From Fimbriimonadia bacterium (GTDB lineage Bacteria > Armatimonadota > Fimbriimonadia > Fimbriimonadales > Fimbriimonadaceae): 64,000 nucleotides of DNA. Shown here piece by piece: positions 34,214-42,629 of this stretch. Location of the stretch: positions 248,001-312,000 of the forward strand of contig JAUIKO010000001.1 in assembly GCA_030430755.1 (NCBI GenBank), written 5' to 3'. A program made the translations under genes and the position numbers. The stretch's first letter is position 1. Each line of letters begins with the position of its first letter. The notes beneath the pieces were generated by a model that was not told where the DNA came from, made no database searches, and saw only the letters and a list, made by a program, of their open reading frames with translations.

Positions 34214-35434
34214 TTAGAGATGTCCTGTTTTACTTTTTAATTTTCGTTTATGGATTGTGTGCTGCCGGATAGCAGAAGCACAGAACCCAATGCCAATCCA
34301 AGTTGCTAAAAGACTAGAACCTCCAGAGCTTACAAAAGGGATAGGGATCCCAATTGCTGGAAGAGTACCATTTGCCATCATGACATTTACGGATGTTTGG
34401 ATTGCAATCCATATAGATGTTCCAAAGAGAGTGAGCCTGGCATGATTACATTCCATTCTGCGGCCGATCTGTATAAGACAGAATGAAATCCAGGAAAGAA
34501 TTCCTAGCATGCTAGTAACGCCCAGTAATCCTGTCTCTTCGGCAATGGTTGCAAGAATAAAGTCTGTAGTAGCAGCTGGCAGCATGTGCTTTGCTCTTCC
34601 TGAACCGATCCCAACACCTACAAGACCTCCACTGGCCATTCCTGCCTCGGATTGTACGGTCTGATAACCAAGTTCGTCCATGACCTGTGGTTGCCACCGA
34701 TTTGTATGTTGCATAATTCTTTGAATTCTATAAGGTTCCATACTTACTAAAAATCCAATACCTAATATACCAATAAGAATAATTTTAAACAATAGTTTAA
34801 GTGAAATATTACTGAGAATCAGTAGAGAAAAACTAGTTGCAATAATAACCGCAGCCGTTCCTAAATCTGGCTCTCTTTCGATAAGATACGACACTAGAAG
34901 AACGATCGTAAAGGATATCAGAGTTTTTGATTGAGGAATAATGATGTGATCGAGTCTTTCTCCCCAGTTCTTCGGTTTGTTAATTCGAGGAGTAGAAGAT
35001 GGCTGAATGGAAAATACTTTAGAGAGAAATAGAATAATTCCAACTTTCATAAATTCAGCAGGTTGAATAAGGAACGGACCAAGCCCTAACCATCTTCTAG
35101 CACCATTCATTTCTTTCCCAAGGCCAGGTATTTCCACTAATAAGACAGAAATTACTCCGATGATGAAAATATAAAAAGTGCTTTTCTTCCAAAAAGAGAA
35201 AGGTATTTTAGCAATACAAAAATAGCTTACAATCGATAGTATTGAAAATATCAGTTGCGATTTAAATTCACGTGGGATAATTCCATGTCCTGCTTGTATG
35301 GATCTTGCATATCCTGCATCAAAAATAAATATTAACCCAAAAAGGGTGGCTAAAAGAGATAAACCAAAGAGGATTGTATCACCTGTAAAGAAAGTTTTAT
35401 TCTTCATTGTTGTATGATATGATGATTCATGCAC
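34214..35434 (-). CDS. ftsW: SEDS-family glycosyltransferase FtsW
   Basis: Septal peptidoglycan polymerase. 406 residues with about ten predicted transmembrane helices. Conserved regions include R-R-W-L-G-L-G-P-F-L-I-Q-P-A-E-F-M-K, the acidic loop E-R-E-P-D-L-G-T-A, and G-I-G-S-G-R-A-K ... L-P-A-A-T-T-D-F-I. The first is the SEDS signature. I call FtsW rather than RodA because of its place between murD and murG. Its start codon overlaps the last base of the murD stop codon, implying translational coupling. Confidence 0.92.
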   Translation of the reverse strand: MHESSYHTTMKNKTFFTGDTILFGLSLLATLFGLIFIFDAGYARSIQAGHGIIPREFKSQLIFSILSIVSYFCIAKIPFSFWKKSTFYIFIIGVISVLLVEIPGLGKEMNGARRWLGLGPFLIQPAEFMKVGIILFLSKVFSIQPSSTPRINKPKNWGERLDHIIIPQSKTLISFTIVLLVSYLIEREPDLGTAAVIIATSFSLLILSNISLKLLFKIILIGILGIGFLVSMEPYRIQRIMQHTNRWQPQVMDELGYQTVQSEAGMASGGLVGVGIGSGRAKHMLPAATTDFILATIAEETGLLGVTSMLGILSWISFCLIQIGRRMECNHARLTLFGTSIWIAIQTSVNVMMANGTLPAIGIPIPFVSSGGSSLLATWIGIGFCASAIRQHTIHKRKLKSKTGHL

Positions 35435-36834
35435 TAGAGATTACAGGATTGTTTCACAAGTTCTTTGAATTTTTTCCCGCGGTCCACAAAATCTTTAAAT
35501 TCACCAAAACTTGAGCATCCTGGCGATAATATGATATTTTCTCCTGGACATGCAGAGGTTAGTGCTGAATGAAATGCCTCCTTCATAGATAAGAATACCG
35601 GATATCTATCTTGTAACATTTCTGAAATCAGATATCTATCTTTACCAAAGATATAGACAGAAGCATGAATATTATCTAAAAATGAGTTTAATATCGTAAA
35701 ATCTAAACCTTTTGTAAGTCCACCAATAAGTAAATGTTGTTTAGTATGGATAGAACTGCAGCTAGAAATAATCGCTTCTGGATTAGTGCACATCGAATTA
35801 TTAATCATTCGAACACCATTTTTGGAACCTATAATCTCCATTCTGTGTTCTACACCAGGAAAGCTCTTTATAGCAGAGAAAAGCGTATTTACTTGTTGGG
35901 AAGTAAATTGTTTGTAGTATGCATGGATTATGGTTAATGCAGCTTGAATGTTTTGTAAAAAGTGATCTGAAACAGCCGGAATAGAATCTATTGGTAAGGA
36001 AAATCCGTGAAACAGCATTTGCCCGTTGATGATGGGAGCTATTTCATCTGGTGAAAGGATGGAAATATCTTGACGAAGATGCTCTTTTATCTCTTGATAA
36101 ACTTGTTGGTCATGATGTTGATGCAGGATAAAAACCCCCTCTTTTTTTATAGAACTCAATAACTTGTACTTTGTTTGTTTGTATGTATTAAAATCTGGAT
36201 ATCTATCAAGATGGTCTGGTTTTAGATTGGTTATATATGCAATGTCAGATTTAAACTTGGAGATGTGTTCTAATTGAGCACTGGATACTTCTGTAACAAA
36301 GAGAGTGTCACTAGAGTTATTACCTTGCAGAAGAGCATGTGTAAGAGGTTGTTCAGGATATCCGCTTCCTCTTATATTTCCACAAAGAAGAGCTGGGGTT
36401 TTTATTGAGTTGAATAGATACCAGGTTAGAGCTGTGGTAGTAGTCTTGCCATTGGTTCCAGTAATACTTATAATGGGTTGATGGATATATCTTGATGCAT
36501 ACTCTATTTCACTATGGAGAGGGATATTTTTTGAGCGTATTTCTTTTACAATGGGATGAGCAGGGCCAAACCAGGGGGAGATGATGATATCGTCTGGGTT
36601 ACTTCCTTGAATGTTTTCAATACTTATTTTTTTTTGTGATACTGAGGAAGGAAAATCAACTAAGGTTGAATCATCAAAAACTGTCACGTTTACTCCCATC
36701 GATGTTGCATGCTTTGCAACACTCCTGGCGGATTCTCCGGCACCGATGATACCTAAATTTTTAATGGGATATTCTGATAAAGTTGAATGGTTCATCTTTA
36801 CTGATATCATACCAGAGCTAGGATGATAGATCAC
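35434..36834 (-). CDS. murD: UDP-MurNAc-L-Ala:D-Glu ligase MurD
   Basis: Adds D-glutamate to UDP-MurNAc-L-Ala in the cytoplasm. Rossmann-type N-terminus L-G-I-I-G-A-G-E-S-A-R, ATP loop G-T-N-G-K-T-T-T near 132, the H-R-M-E substrate motif in G-V-E-H-R-M-E, and a C-terminal domain ending L-S-P-G-C-S-S-F-G-E-F, which is the MurD form of L-S-P-A-x-A-S-F-D-x-F. 466 residues. First gene of the four-gene cell-wall unit. murE, murF and mraY are not in the window. Confidence 0.93.
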   Translation of the reverse strand: MIYHPSSGMISVKMNHSTLSEYPIKNLGIIGAGESARSVAKHATSMGVNVTVFDDSTLVDFPSSVSQKKISIENIQGSNPDDIIISPWFGPAHPIVKEIRSKNIPLHSEIEYASRYIHQPIISITGTNGKTTTTALTWYLFNSIKTPALLCGNIRGSGYPEQPLTHALLQGNNSSDTLFVTEVSSAQLEHISKFKSDIAYITNLKPDHLDRYPDFNTYKQTKYKLLSSIKKEGVFILHQHHDQQVYQEIKEHLRQDISILSPDEIAPIINGQMLFHGFSLPIDSIPAVSDHFLQNIQAALTIIHAYYKQFTSQQVNTLFSAIKSFPGVEHRMEIIGSKNGVRMINNSMCTNPEAIISSCSSIHTKQHLLIGGLTKGLDFTILNSFLDNIHASVYIFGKDRYLISEMLQDRYPVFLSMKEAFHSALTSACPGENIILSPGCSSFGEFKDFVDRGKKFKELVKQSCNL

Positions 36835-36892
36835 ATAGGTAGCAATGATGAAATCGGTTATACATCTAAAGTTAGATTGAATTTATCATAAG

Positions 36893-37414
36893 TTATTTCG
36901 GAGTGATGGTCCGTAGAAGAATATCGGATTCAGAGACAATTGATAAGACATGTTGGATTTTTATCTTATACTCATTGTCATAAACATGAGTGCCATGTTC
37001 TTTAATAAGATTTTTCAAGTTTTTAGATGCGGTTTTTAATCGATAGTAAATATCATCTATTTCATCAAGGAAGAGGTTCTCTTCATAAGTATAGCAATGA
37101 GATTCTAACTTAAGCATAGAAATCTTTGCAATAATGCAAGTATATCTTACTAAGAACTGAATGTTTTTTTGAATATCGTTGTGAGTCCAGGTAAGATATT
37201 TCATGCGGTTGAAGCATTTTGTTAATTTCTGTTGAATCTGTTCTGATTCTGTAAGATAATACGTTTGATCTTCCTCAGTATTACTATGAAAAGTATCAGG
37301 AAAGGTAAGTGATGTTTCTGCTTGTACAGATTGTCTTACTGTTAAGATAAAAAGAATGATATGGATAAGATAAATGGATTTTATTCGTAACATGTTAAAA
37401 AAAAGTGTACTCAT
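36893..37414 (-). CDS. Small exported protein, possibly a diverged K-R/L-Y relative
   Basis: 173 residues with a signal peptide (IYLIHIILFILTVRQSVQA, cleavage after V-Q-A). The mature part is helical. Around 100-150 it has Y-T-C-I-I-A-K-I-S-M-L-K-L-E followed by L-F-L-D-E-I-D-D-I-Y-Y. The spacing is like that from the K-R block to the E-Y-x-x-I-G block of the exported family, but the K-R pair is missing. I regard the relationship as possible only. It sits between murD and the leucine-rich-repeat gene on the same strand. Confidence 0.7.
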   Translation of the reverse strand: MSTLFFNMLRIKSIYLIHIILFILTVRQSVQAETSLTFPDTFHSNTEEDQTYYLTESEQIQQKLTKCFNRMKYLTWTHNDIQKNIQFLVRYTCIIAKISMLKLESHCYTYEENLFLDEIDDIYYRLKTASKNLKNLIKEHGTHVYDNEYKIKIQHVLSIVSESDILLRTITPK

Positions 37415-37485
37415 ATGAATAAAATAATACCTTGATATGTTTTTGATACCAAGGGATGTTTTTATAAGTCATGGAGTAGAATGTG

Positions 37486-38769
37486 TTATAAAAATTGAAC
37501 ATATTCTATCGTGATTTCATTTAAATTTGGTAAATGTTGTTTTATTGATTTTAAGCAAACACTAGGAATAATATTATCAGAAATATCTAGTTTTACAATG
37601 CCAGGAGGAAGATTTTTAAATATTTCTTCCCAACAGAATGGATTCATTTCAAAAGAGTTCCTGAGATGTAGATGAGAGAGGTTGTCGAGTTTTCTAAAAG
37701 AGATTGTTTTTTCAGCAGAATATGAAGAGGATGATAGATCTAGATATCTTAATGTTGTAGGTAATAAATCTAAGATAGAATCGAGATTGATATCATTGTA
37801 ACCTAGATCAAGATATTCAAGGAATGTAAAGCGTTTCAGGAGATTAAAATCTTGTTCTTCACCATTGGTAGCCGATACATCTAAATATTTTATCGATGCG
37901 GGAATGTTTTTCAGAATATCAGCAAGTGTTTTTCTTTCGGAATAGATGATAGATCCATGGATATCGAAATGAGATATTTGGTTGAATTTTTTTAATTGCA
38001 ATATGCTCTCATCACTTAGAAGAGCAAAGGGTATGGATAGTGACTGAAGAGTGCTTGGCAATGCTTTTAAGAGTTCTTGATAGGTTTGTTCTTTATGATC
38101 AAATTGAGGAGCAGGTAGGATCGTATCATCTGTAGTTGCTTGTTCTTCGTAATGAAACTCTGTTAATGATGATAATGATGAAAGAAAAGAGATATCTTCG
38201 GCTGAAATCTGATCAGATTCGTTATCTAACAAGATACGTATTCTAGAAAGATTAAATAATAATGTATTGCTTGACACATTTAAAGACTGTGTTAAACGTC
38301 TATGTAGTTCCGAAAGTTTCTGATATTGAATAGGAGTAAAATCTGTTTTATTTTTCCATGCTTTCTCATCTCCTAGGGCATGAATATACTGAAGATAGTG
38401 ATAAATTTGTTCATTTTTATCTTTTTCTATGGAATCCTCTAAGACATTTCCAAAATGCAATGTTGCTGAAAGGCTATTTGCTTTAGTTTTTTTGTTCAAA
38501 TGTATAGACCTAGCTGGCTTAAAACAATCAGTATCTACATGGGATAGGTATTGATTGATTCCATCCAGATCTTCTAATATATGATCTAATGAATAATGCT
38601 GTATAATTTCTGGAAAAAGAGAAGAAGGGATTTTGTATAAGATATTAAAATCTACCTGTGTACAATTTATTGCGAGGCAAATGTTTTTATTATCTGGAGC
38701 ATTGCTTAATGCAAACATACGACCCATGCATAAGATGAAGAAAGCAGAAAGTGATATTCGAAAAGTCAT
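37486..38769 (-). CDS. Exported leucine-rich-repeat protein
   Basis: About 427 residues from ATG 38769 (the frame also opens at a TTG at 38793). The signal peptide is MTFRISLSAFFILCMGRMFALS. The N-terminal half is unassigned. From about residue 190 there are irregular leucine-rich repeats: L-S-S-L-T-E-F-H, L-Q-S-L-S-I-P, I-K-Y-L-D-V-S, L-E-Y-L-D-L-G-Y-N-D-I, L-R-Y-L-D-L-S-S, L-S-H-L-H-L-R-N and I-V-K-L-D-I-S-D-N-I-I-P. Some repeats begin with a P-x-x-L/I motif (L-P-T-T-L-R-Y-L), reminiscent of bacterial LPX-type effector repeats. Such proteins usually bind other proteins. An effector or surface role is inference from family and signal. Confidence 0.82.
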   Translation of the reverse strand: MTFRISLSAFFILCMGRMFALSNAPDNKNICLAINCTQVDFNILYKIPSSLFPEIIQHYSLDHILEDLDGINQYLSHVDTDCFKPARSIHLNKKTKANSLSATLHFGNVLEDSIEKDKNEQIYHYLQYIHALGDEKAWKNKTDFTPIQYQKLSELHRRLTQSLNVSSNTLLFNLSRIRILLDNESDQISAEDISFLSSLSSLTEFHYEEQATTDDTILPAPQFDHKEQTYQELLKALPSTLQSLSIPFALLSDESILQLKKFNQISHFDIHGSIIYSERKTLADILKNIPASIKYLDVSATNGEEQDFNLLKRFTFLEYLDLGYNDINLDSILDLLPTTLRYLDLSSSSYSAEKTISFRKLDNLSHLHLRNSFEMNPFCWEEIFKNLPPGIVKLDISDNIIPSVCLKSIKQHLPNLNEITIEYVQFL

Positions 38770-38895
38770 GTAATGAAGAATACAGTTTATCAAGAAGATA
38801 AGTTTTATAATTTATGAAAAACTGGTATTTATAAGAGTGTTTGAATATCAAAACTAGTATTAGTTACAGGTTGCATATGTAGTGAAAAGCTTATG

Positions 38896-39717
38896 TTATG
38901 TTTTGAAAACAAGGACTCGTTGATGACCAGATAAATCTTTGATGATGTTTAGGCATTCCCAATTCTTTGATTGAAATTCATGAATGATACGCTCTGATTG
39001 CTTGTAACCTATTTCTAAGTAGAGTAGCCCGTGAGGCTTTAGGTAGAATTTAGCTTCGTTTGATATAATTTGATACATCTCTAAACCATTATTATTAGCA
39101 TAGAGAGCGGTATGAGGTTCGAATGCAGACACTTGTTTATCTAATACTTCAGTTTTACAAATATAGGGAGGATTGGAGACGATGATATCATACTGTTGTT
39201 TAGGAAGATGGTTAAACATGTTTGAATGAATAAATTGAATATCAGTGTTATGGAATGCAGCATTTTTTTTTGCTGTATCCAATGCTTCTATAGATATATC
39301 TGATCCAGAAATATTCCAATAAGGTTGATTGAGTTTTATGGATATACTTATACATCCTGAGCCTGTGCATAAATCTAACAGGCTGATATCTTTTTGATGT
39401 TTATGTGTTTGAAGTATAGTTTCGACGAGTATTTCTGTTTCTTGCCTGGGAATAAGAACAGACCGGTTTACATGGAACATTTTTCCATAAAACTCTTTTT
39501 CCCCTAGGATATAAGGCAGAGGTTCGTGCTGCAATCTTCTAGAAAGAATTTTGTTTATCGATATTGGATCTATGGTATGATGCGCGTGTGTTAAGATCCA
39601 AGAACGTGATTTCCCAAGTGCAAATGCGAGAATAATTTGAGCTTCTAAGCGAGATGATTCACCTGCGACTTCATGTAATTTTTCACTGGCTTCTTGGATC
39701 CATTCAAATATTTTCAT
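38896..39717 (-). CDS. prmC: Release factor glutamine methyltransferase
   Basis: Methylates the GGQ glutamine of release factors RF1/RF2 to allow efficient termination. SAM-binding L-D-L-C-T-G-S-G-C (about 114-122) and the catalytic N-P-P-Y (182-185) in I-V-S-N-P-P-Y-I are present, as is the helical N-terminal domain. 273 residues, normal length. Its ATG overlaps the hflX stop by 4 bases (39714-39717), so the two are translated from one message. Confidence 0.95.
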   Translation of the reverse strand: MKIFEWIQEASEKLHEVAGESSRLEAQIILAFALGKSRSWILTHAHHTIDPISINKILSRRLQHEPLPYILGEKEFYGKMFHVNRSVLIPRQETEILVETILQTHKHQKDISLLDLCTGSGCISISIKLNQPYWNISGSDISIEALDTAKKNAAFHNTDIQFIHSNMFNHLPKQQYDIIVSNPPYICKTEVLDKQVSAFEPHTALYANNNGLEMYQIISNEAKFYLKPHGLLYLEIGYKQSERIIHEFQSKNWECLNIIKDLSGHQRVLVFKT

Positions 39718-40976
39718 GTTGTAATCATATGCTTTATTCTAGTATGCATTTCTGGAGTTAATTCAGCCTCCAGGTGGATTCCATCTTCTTCGTAGTCAGC
39801 TTTATATACACGGCCGAATTGATAACATTGTTCTAACAATTCTGATTTTGTATAAGGGATAACAGTGGTTATTTTAATGAGCTCAGATTTTAAATGATTT
39901 AGAATCTTTTCAATTAAGAGATCGATACCTTCTCCTGTTTTAGCTGAAATAGTAACACTGCCAGGGTATTCCTTTATAATCTCTGGTAGCAATACTTTGT
40001 CATCGATAGCATCTATTTTATTAAAAACTATCAGGGATGGTTTCTCTTCAGGATCTATTTTTTTAAGTGTTTCATCAACCGCTTTCTTTTGCGTTCTCCA
40101 ATCTGGGTGACTGATGTCAACAATGTGTAGGAAAAAATCAGAATAGCTAAATTCTTCTAAAGTAGCTCTAAAGGCTGCAATAAGATGCGTTGGTAAATTT
40201 CTAATAAATCCTACTGTATCCGTCAGAAAAATACTATATCCATTTTCAAAGCTGATTTTTCTGGTAGTGGGATCGAGTGTTGCAAAGAGCATTTTATCTG
40301 CGAGGACGTTTTCGTTGGCAAGTAGATTCATGAGTGTGGATTTTCCTGCACTAGTGTATCCGACTAGAGAGGCAAATGGGAAAGGGTGTTTTCTTCTTTG
40401 AGCCCGGAGTCTTGAGCGTGATGCTTTAATATTATCAATCTCTTTTTTAAGTTTGGTTATTTTGTCTTTAACCATTCTTTTATCTGTCTCTAGTTTAGTC
40501 TCACCTGGGCCACGGAGGCCAACCCCACCTTTCTGTCTCTCAAATTTAGTATATACAGACATTAGTCGAGGCATAAGATAGGTGAGCTGAGCAAGTTCAA
40601 CTTGGAGTTTCCCTTCCTTTGTCTGTGCTCTACAAGCAAAAATATCAAGAATAAGACCTGTTCTATCGACGACTTTTTTTCCAGTAATATCTTGAATATT
40701 TCTTATTTGAATACCACTGAGTTCGGTGTCAAATAATATGACATCAGCAGATTCATCTTTAGCATAGATTTTAATCTCCTCAACTTTTCCCTTGCCAATA
40801 AAAGTAGCTGAGGTTGGTTTTGAGACTCTTTGTCGAGTAAATCCGGTAACTTCTAATTTGGCTGTTTCGCAAAGAGAGATGAGCTCGTCTTCAACTAGAG
40901 CATCCTCATTGGAATCTTGATTTACAAAAACTAGAAAGACCTTTTCTGGAACTTCTTCCGTAAGTATTTTAGACAC
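39714..40976 (-). CDS. hflX: Ribosome-rescue GTPase HflX
   Basis: Splits stalled or hibernating ribosomes. N-terminal HflX domain (about 1-195) with G-K-G-K-V-E-E-I and the family string G-G-V-G-L-R-G-P-G-E-T (151-161), a short coiled coil, then the G domain with G1 G-Y-T-S-A-G-K-S-T (206-213), G3 D-T-V-G-F-I-R-N-L-P and G4 N-K-I-D. 420 residues. Upstream gene of an hflX-prmC pair. Confidence 0.95.
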   Translation of the reverse strand: MSKILTEEVPEKVFLVFVNQDSNEDALVEDELISLCETAKLEVTGFTRQRVSKPTSATFIGKGKVEEIKIYAKDESADVILFDTELSGIQIRNIQDITGKKVVDRTGLILDIFACRAQTKEGKLQVELAQLTYLMPRLMSVYTKFERQKGGVGLRGPGETKLETDKRMVKDKITKLKKEIDNIKASRSRLRAQRRKHPFPFASLVGYTSAGKSTLMNLLANENVLADKMLFATLDPTTRKISFENGYSIFLTDTVGFIRNLPTHLIAAFRATLEEFSYSDFFLHIVDISHPDWRTQKKAVDETLKKIDPEEKPSLIVFNKIDAIDDKVLLPEIIKEYPGSVTISAKTGEGIDLLIEKILNHLKSELIKITTVIPYTKSELLEQCYQFGRVYKADYEEDGIHLEAELTPEMHTRIKHMITT

Positions 40977-41079
40977 ATTTATAGTTTAACCTGAATGGTC
41001 CTTGATGATGTGTGGCAATCATTATTTAAATTTGCTAAAAATTAATAGATTCTTTATTTTGTCTGTTTTTCTTTGCAGG

Positions 41080-41119
41080 AACACATAAACCTGCACACGA
41101 ATACATAAAACTGCATAGG
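41080..41119. repeat. Two imperfect 20-bp tandem repeats upstream of hflX
   Basis: AACACATAAACCTGCACACG (41080-41099) and AATACATAAAACTGCATAGG (41100-41119) match at 16 of 20 positions, about 100 bases before the hflX start. TGCAGG/CCTGCA flanking the first unit could form a small stem. Possibly an operator; nothing else is recognisable in the 279-bp gap between trxB and hflX. Confidence 0.45.
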
Positions 41120-41255
41120 ATAGAAGATATAAAGGGTTTTGTCTAAATATTGATAGTCTTAAAAGATTCTAGAGAGTGATAGATGAATGTTGATGTAAAA
41201 ACAACACTCATCTAGACAAACTTTTTTAATATAGTTCATGAAGCAAAGGATGATA

Positions 41256-42332
41256 CTACTTTAAAGATTCTAAATACCGTTCTGCATCGAGTGCTGCTAT
41301 GCAGCCCATTCCTGCAGATGTGACTGCTTGACGGTATGTTTTATCACAGACATCTCCAGCTACAAAAACACCAGGTATATTTGTTTTCGAAGAGCGGTCC
41401 TTCAATTGTATATAACCCGTTTCATCCATGTCGATGATACCTTTGAAAAGATCACTGTTTGGCTTGTGACCAATCGCAATAAATACTCCTTGAAGATGGA
41501 TATCTTTAGTGGTTTGAGTCTGATTATTATATATGCGAGCTCCTGTCACTTTTTTTCGGGGCTCACGCTCTCCTAATATTTCTTGGAGTTCAGAATTCCA
41601 TAGAATTTCTATTTTATCTGTTTTTTTCACTCTATCTTGCATGATTTTACTTGCGCGGAATGTATCTCTTCTGTGGGCAAGATAAACCTTATTGCATAAT
41701 CTAGAAAGGTAGAGGGCCTCTTCCATTGCAGTGTCGCCTCCACCTACAACGAGAACATCTTTCCCTTTATAAAAAAATCCATCGCAAGTTGCGCAAGCGC
41801 TAACTCCAAAGCCATTAAATTCTTTCTCTGTTGGCAAGCCTAACCATTTAGCACTCGCTCCAGTAGAAATAATGATGCTATTTGCTGTATATGTAGAATC
41901 ATCATCGCAAATGAGGCTAAAAGGGCGATGATCTAAATTAACTTTAGTAACGTGTTTGTATTCTACAACTGTGTTAAATCTTTCTGCTTGCTTTTGGAAG
42001 ATATCCATCATTTCAGAACCTAGTACACCATCAGGAAATCCAGGGTAATTTTCTACATCTGTGGTAGTGGTTAGTTGACCTCCGGGTTGATTGCCTGTAA
42101 TAACAAGGGGTTGAATACCAGCTCTTGAGGCATAAAGGGCTGCAGTATAACCAGCTGGACCAGATCCGATAATGATAAGTTCGTAATGCATAGCGTTCTC
42201 GGGTATTTTAGATACAACTTTTTGACTCGTATCTTGTTGAAGCTTGTATCCTGCGAAGGTTAGCAGGCATATGAAAATGAATGTGATAGATATATATTGC
42301 TTCAAAGGTTTAAGTTTAAAAGATTGTATCAT
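41256..42332 (-). CDS. trxB: Thioredoxin reductase with N-terminal membrane segment
   Basis: FAD/NADPH enzyme that reduces thioredoxin. The core from MHYELIIIGSGPAG (residue 48) is a normal TrxB of 311 residues. It has the redox pair C-A-T-C (C180, C183 in full numbering), the NADPH loop G-G-G-D-T-A-M-E, and the FAD strand G-V-F-V-A-G-D-V-C-D. Before it the frame adds 47 residues containing a hydrophobic helix (YISITFIFICLLTFAGY, about 13-29). If used, the enzyme would be membrane-anchored or exported, which is unusual. The alternative start is ATG 42191, which has no strong ribosome site. tRNA-Leu lies just upstream on the same strand. Confidence 0.92.
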   Translation of the reverse strand: MIQSFKLKPLKQYISITFIFICLLTFAGYKLQQDTSQKVVSKIPENAMHYELIIIGSGPAGYTAALYASRAGIQPLVITGNQPGGQLTTTTDVENYPGFPDGVLGSEMMDIFQKQAERFNTVVEYKHVTKVNLDHRPFSLICDDDSTYTANSIIISTGASAKWLGLPTEKEFNGFGVSACATCDGFFYKGKDVLVVGGGDTAMEEALYLSRLCNKVYLAHRRDTFRASKIMQDRVKKTDKIEILWNSELQEILGEREPRKKVTGARIYNNQTQTTKDIHLQGVFIAIGHKPNSDLFKGIIDMDETGYIQLKDRSSKTNIPGVFVAGDVCDKTYRQAVTSAGMGCIAALDAERYLESLK

Positions 42333-42345
42333 TCAGAAATAAATT

Positions 42346-42431
42346 TGGTGCGCGGGAAAGGACTCGAACCTTCACGCTTTGTGGGCACTACCACCTCAAG
42401 GTAGCGTGTCTACCTATTCCACCACCCGCGC
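42346..42431 (-). tRNA. tRNA-Leu (GAG)
   Basis: Read on the - strand: acceptor GCGCGGG with matching CCCGCGC, discriminator A and encoded CCA. Anticodon stem CTACC/GGTAG encloses TTGAGGT, anticodon GAG. A long variable arm (class II) and the T-arm GGTTCGAGTCC are present. 86 bases. Confidence 0.97.
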
Positions 42432-42629
42432 TTATTGATACTATTTAGGATACCTGATCGTAGGTAAAAAGATATCTGAAAATTATCTTTATTCTGAGTA
42501 GAAACTAGATTTCTGTGAATTTATGCTCAGAATTTTTCCGTGTTTAAAATATTGAATCCTTCTATTGTCAATGAGTTGCATATGCGGTAGTATTTATATG
42601 AGTTACCATGGCGGTGATGAGGTGATAAA

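Noticed and set aside
36893-38769. LRR and small exported gene as part of the murD operon
   Set aside because: Both lie upstream of murD on the same strand and could be cotranscribed, but their content is unrelated and no coupling (overlap or short spacing) is seen.
41181-41211. Stem after trxB as a terminator
   Set aside because: An 11-bp stem with one mismatch is visible, but neither strand has a T-tract after it.
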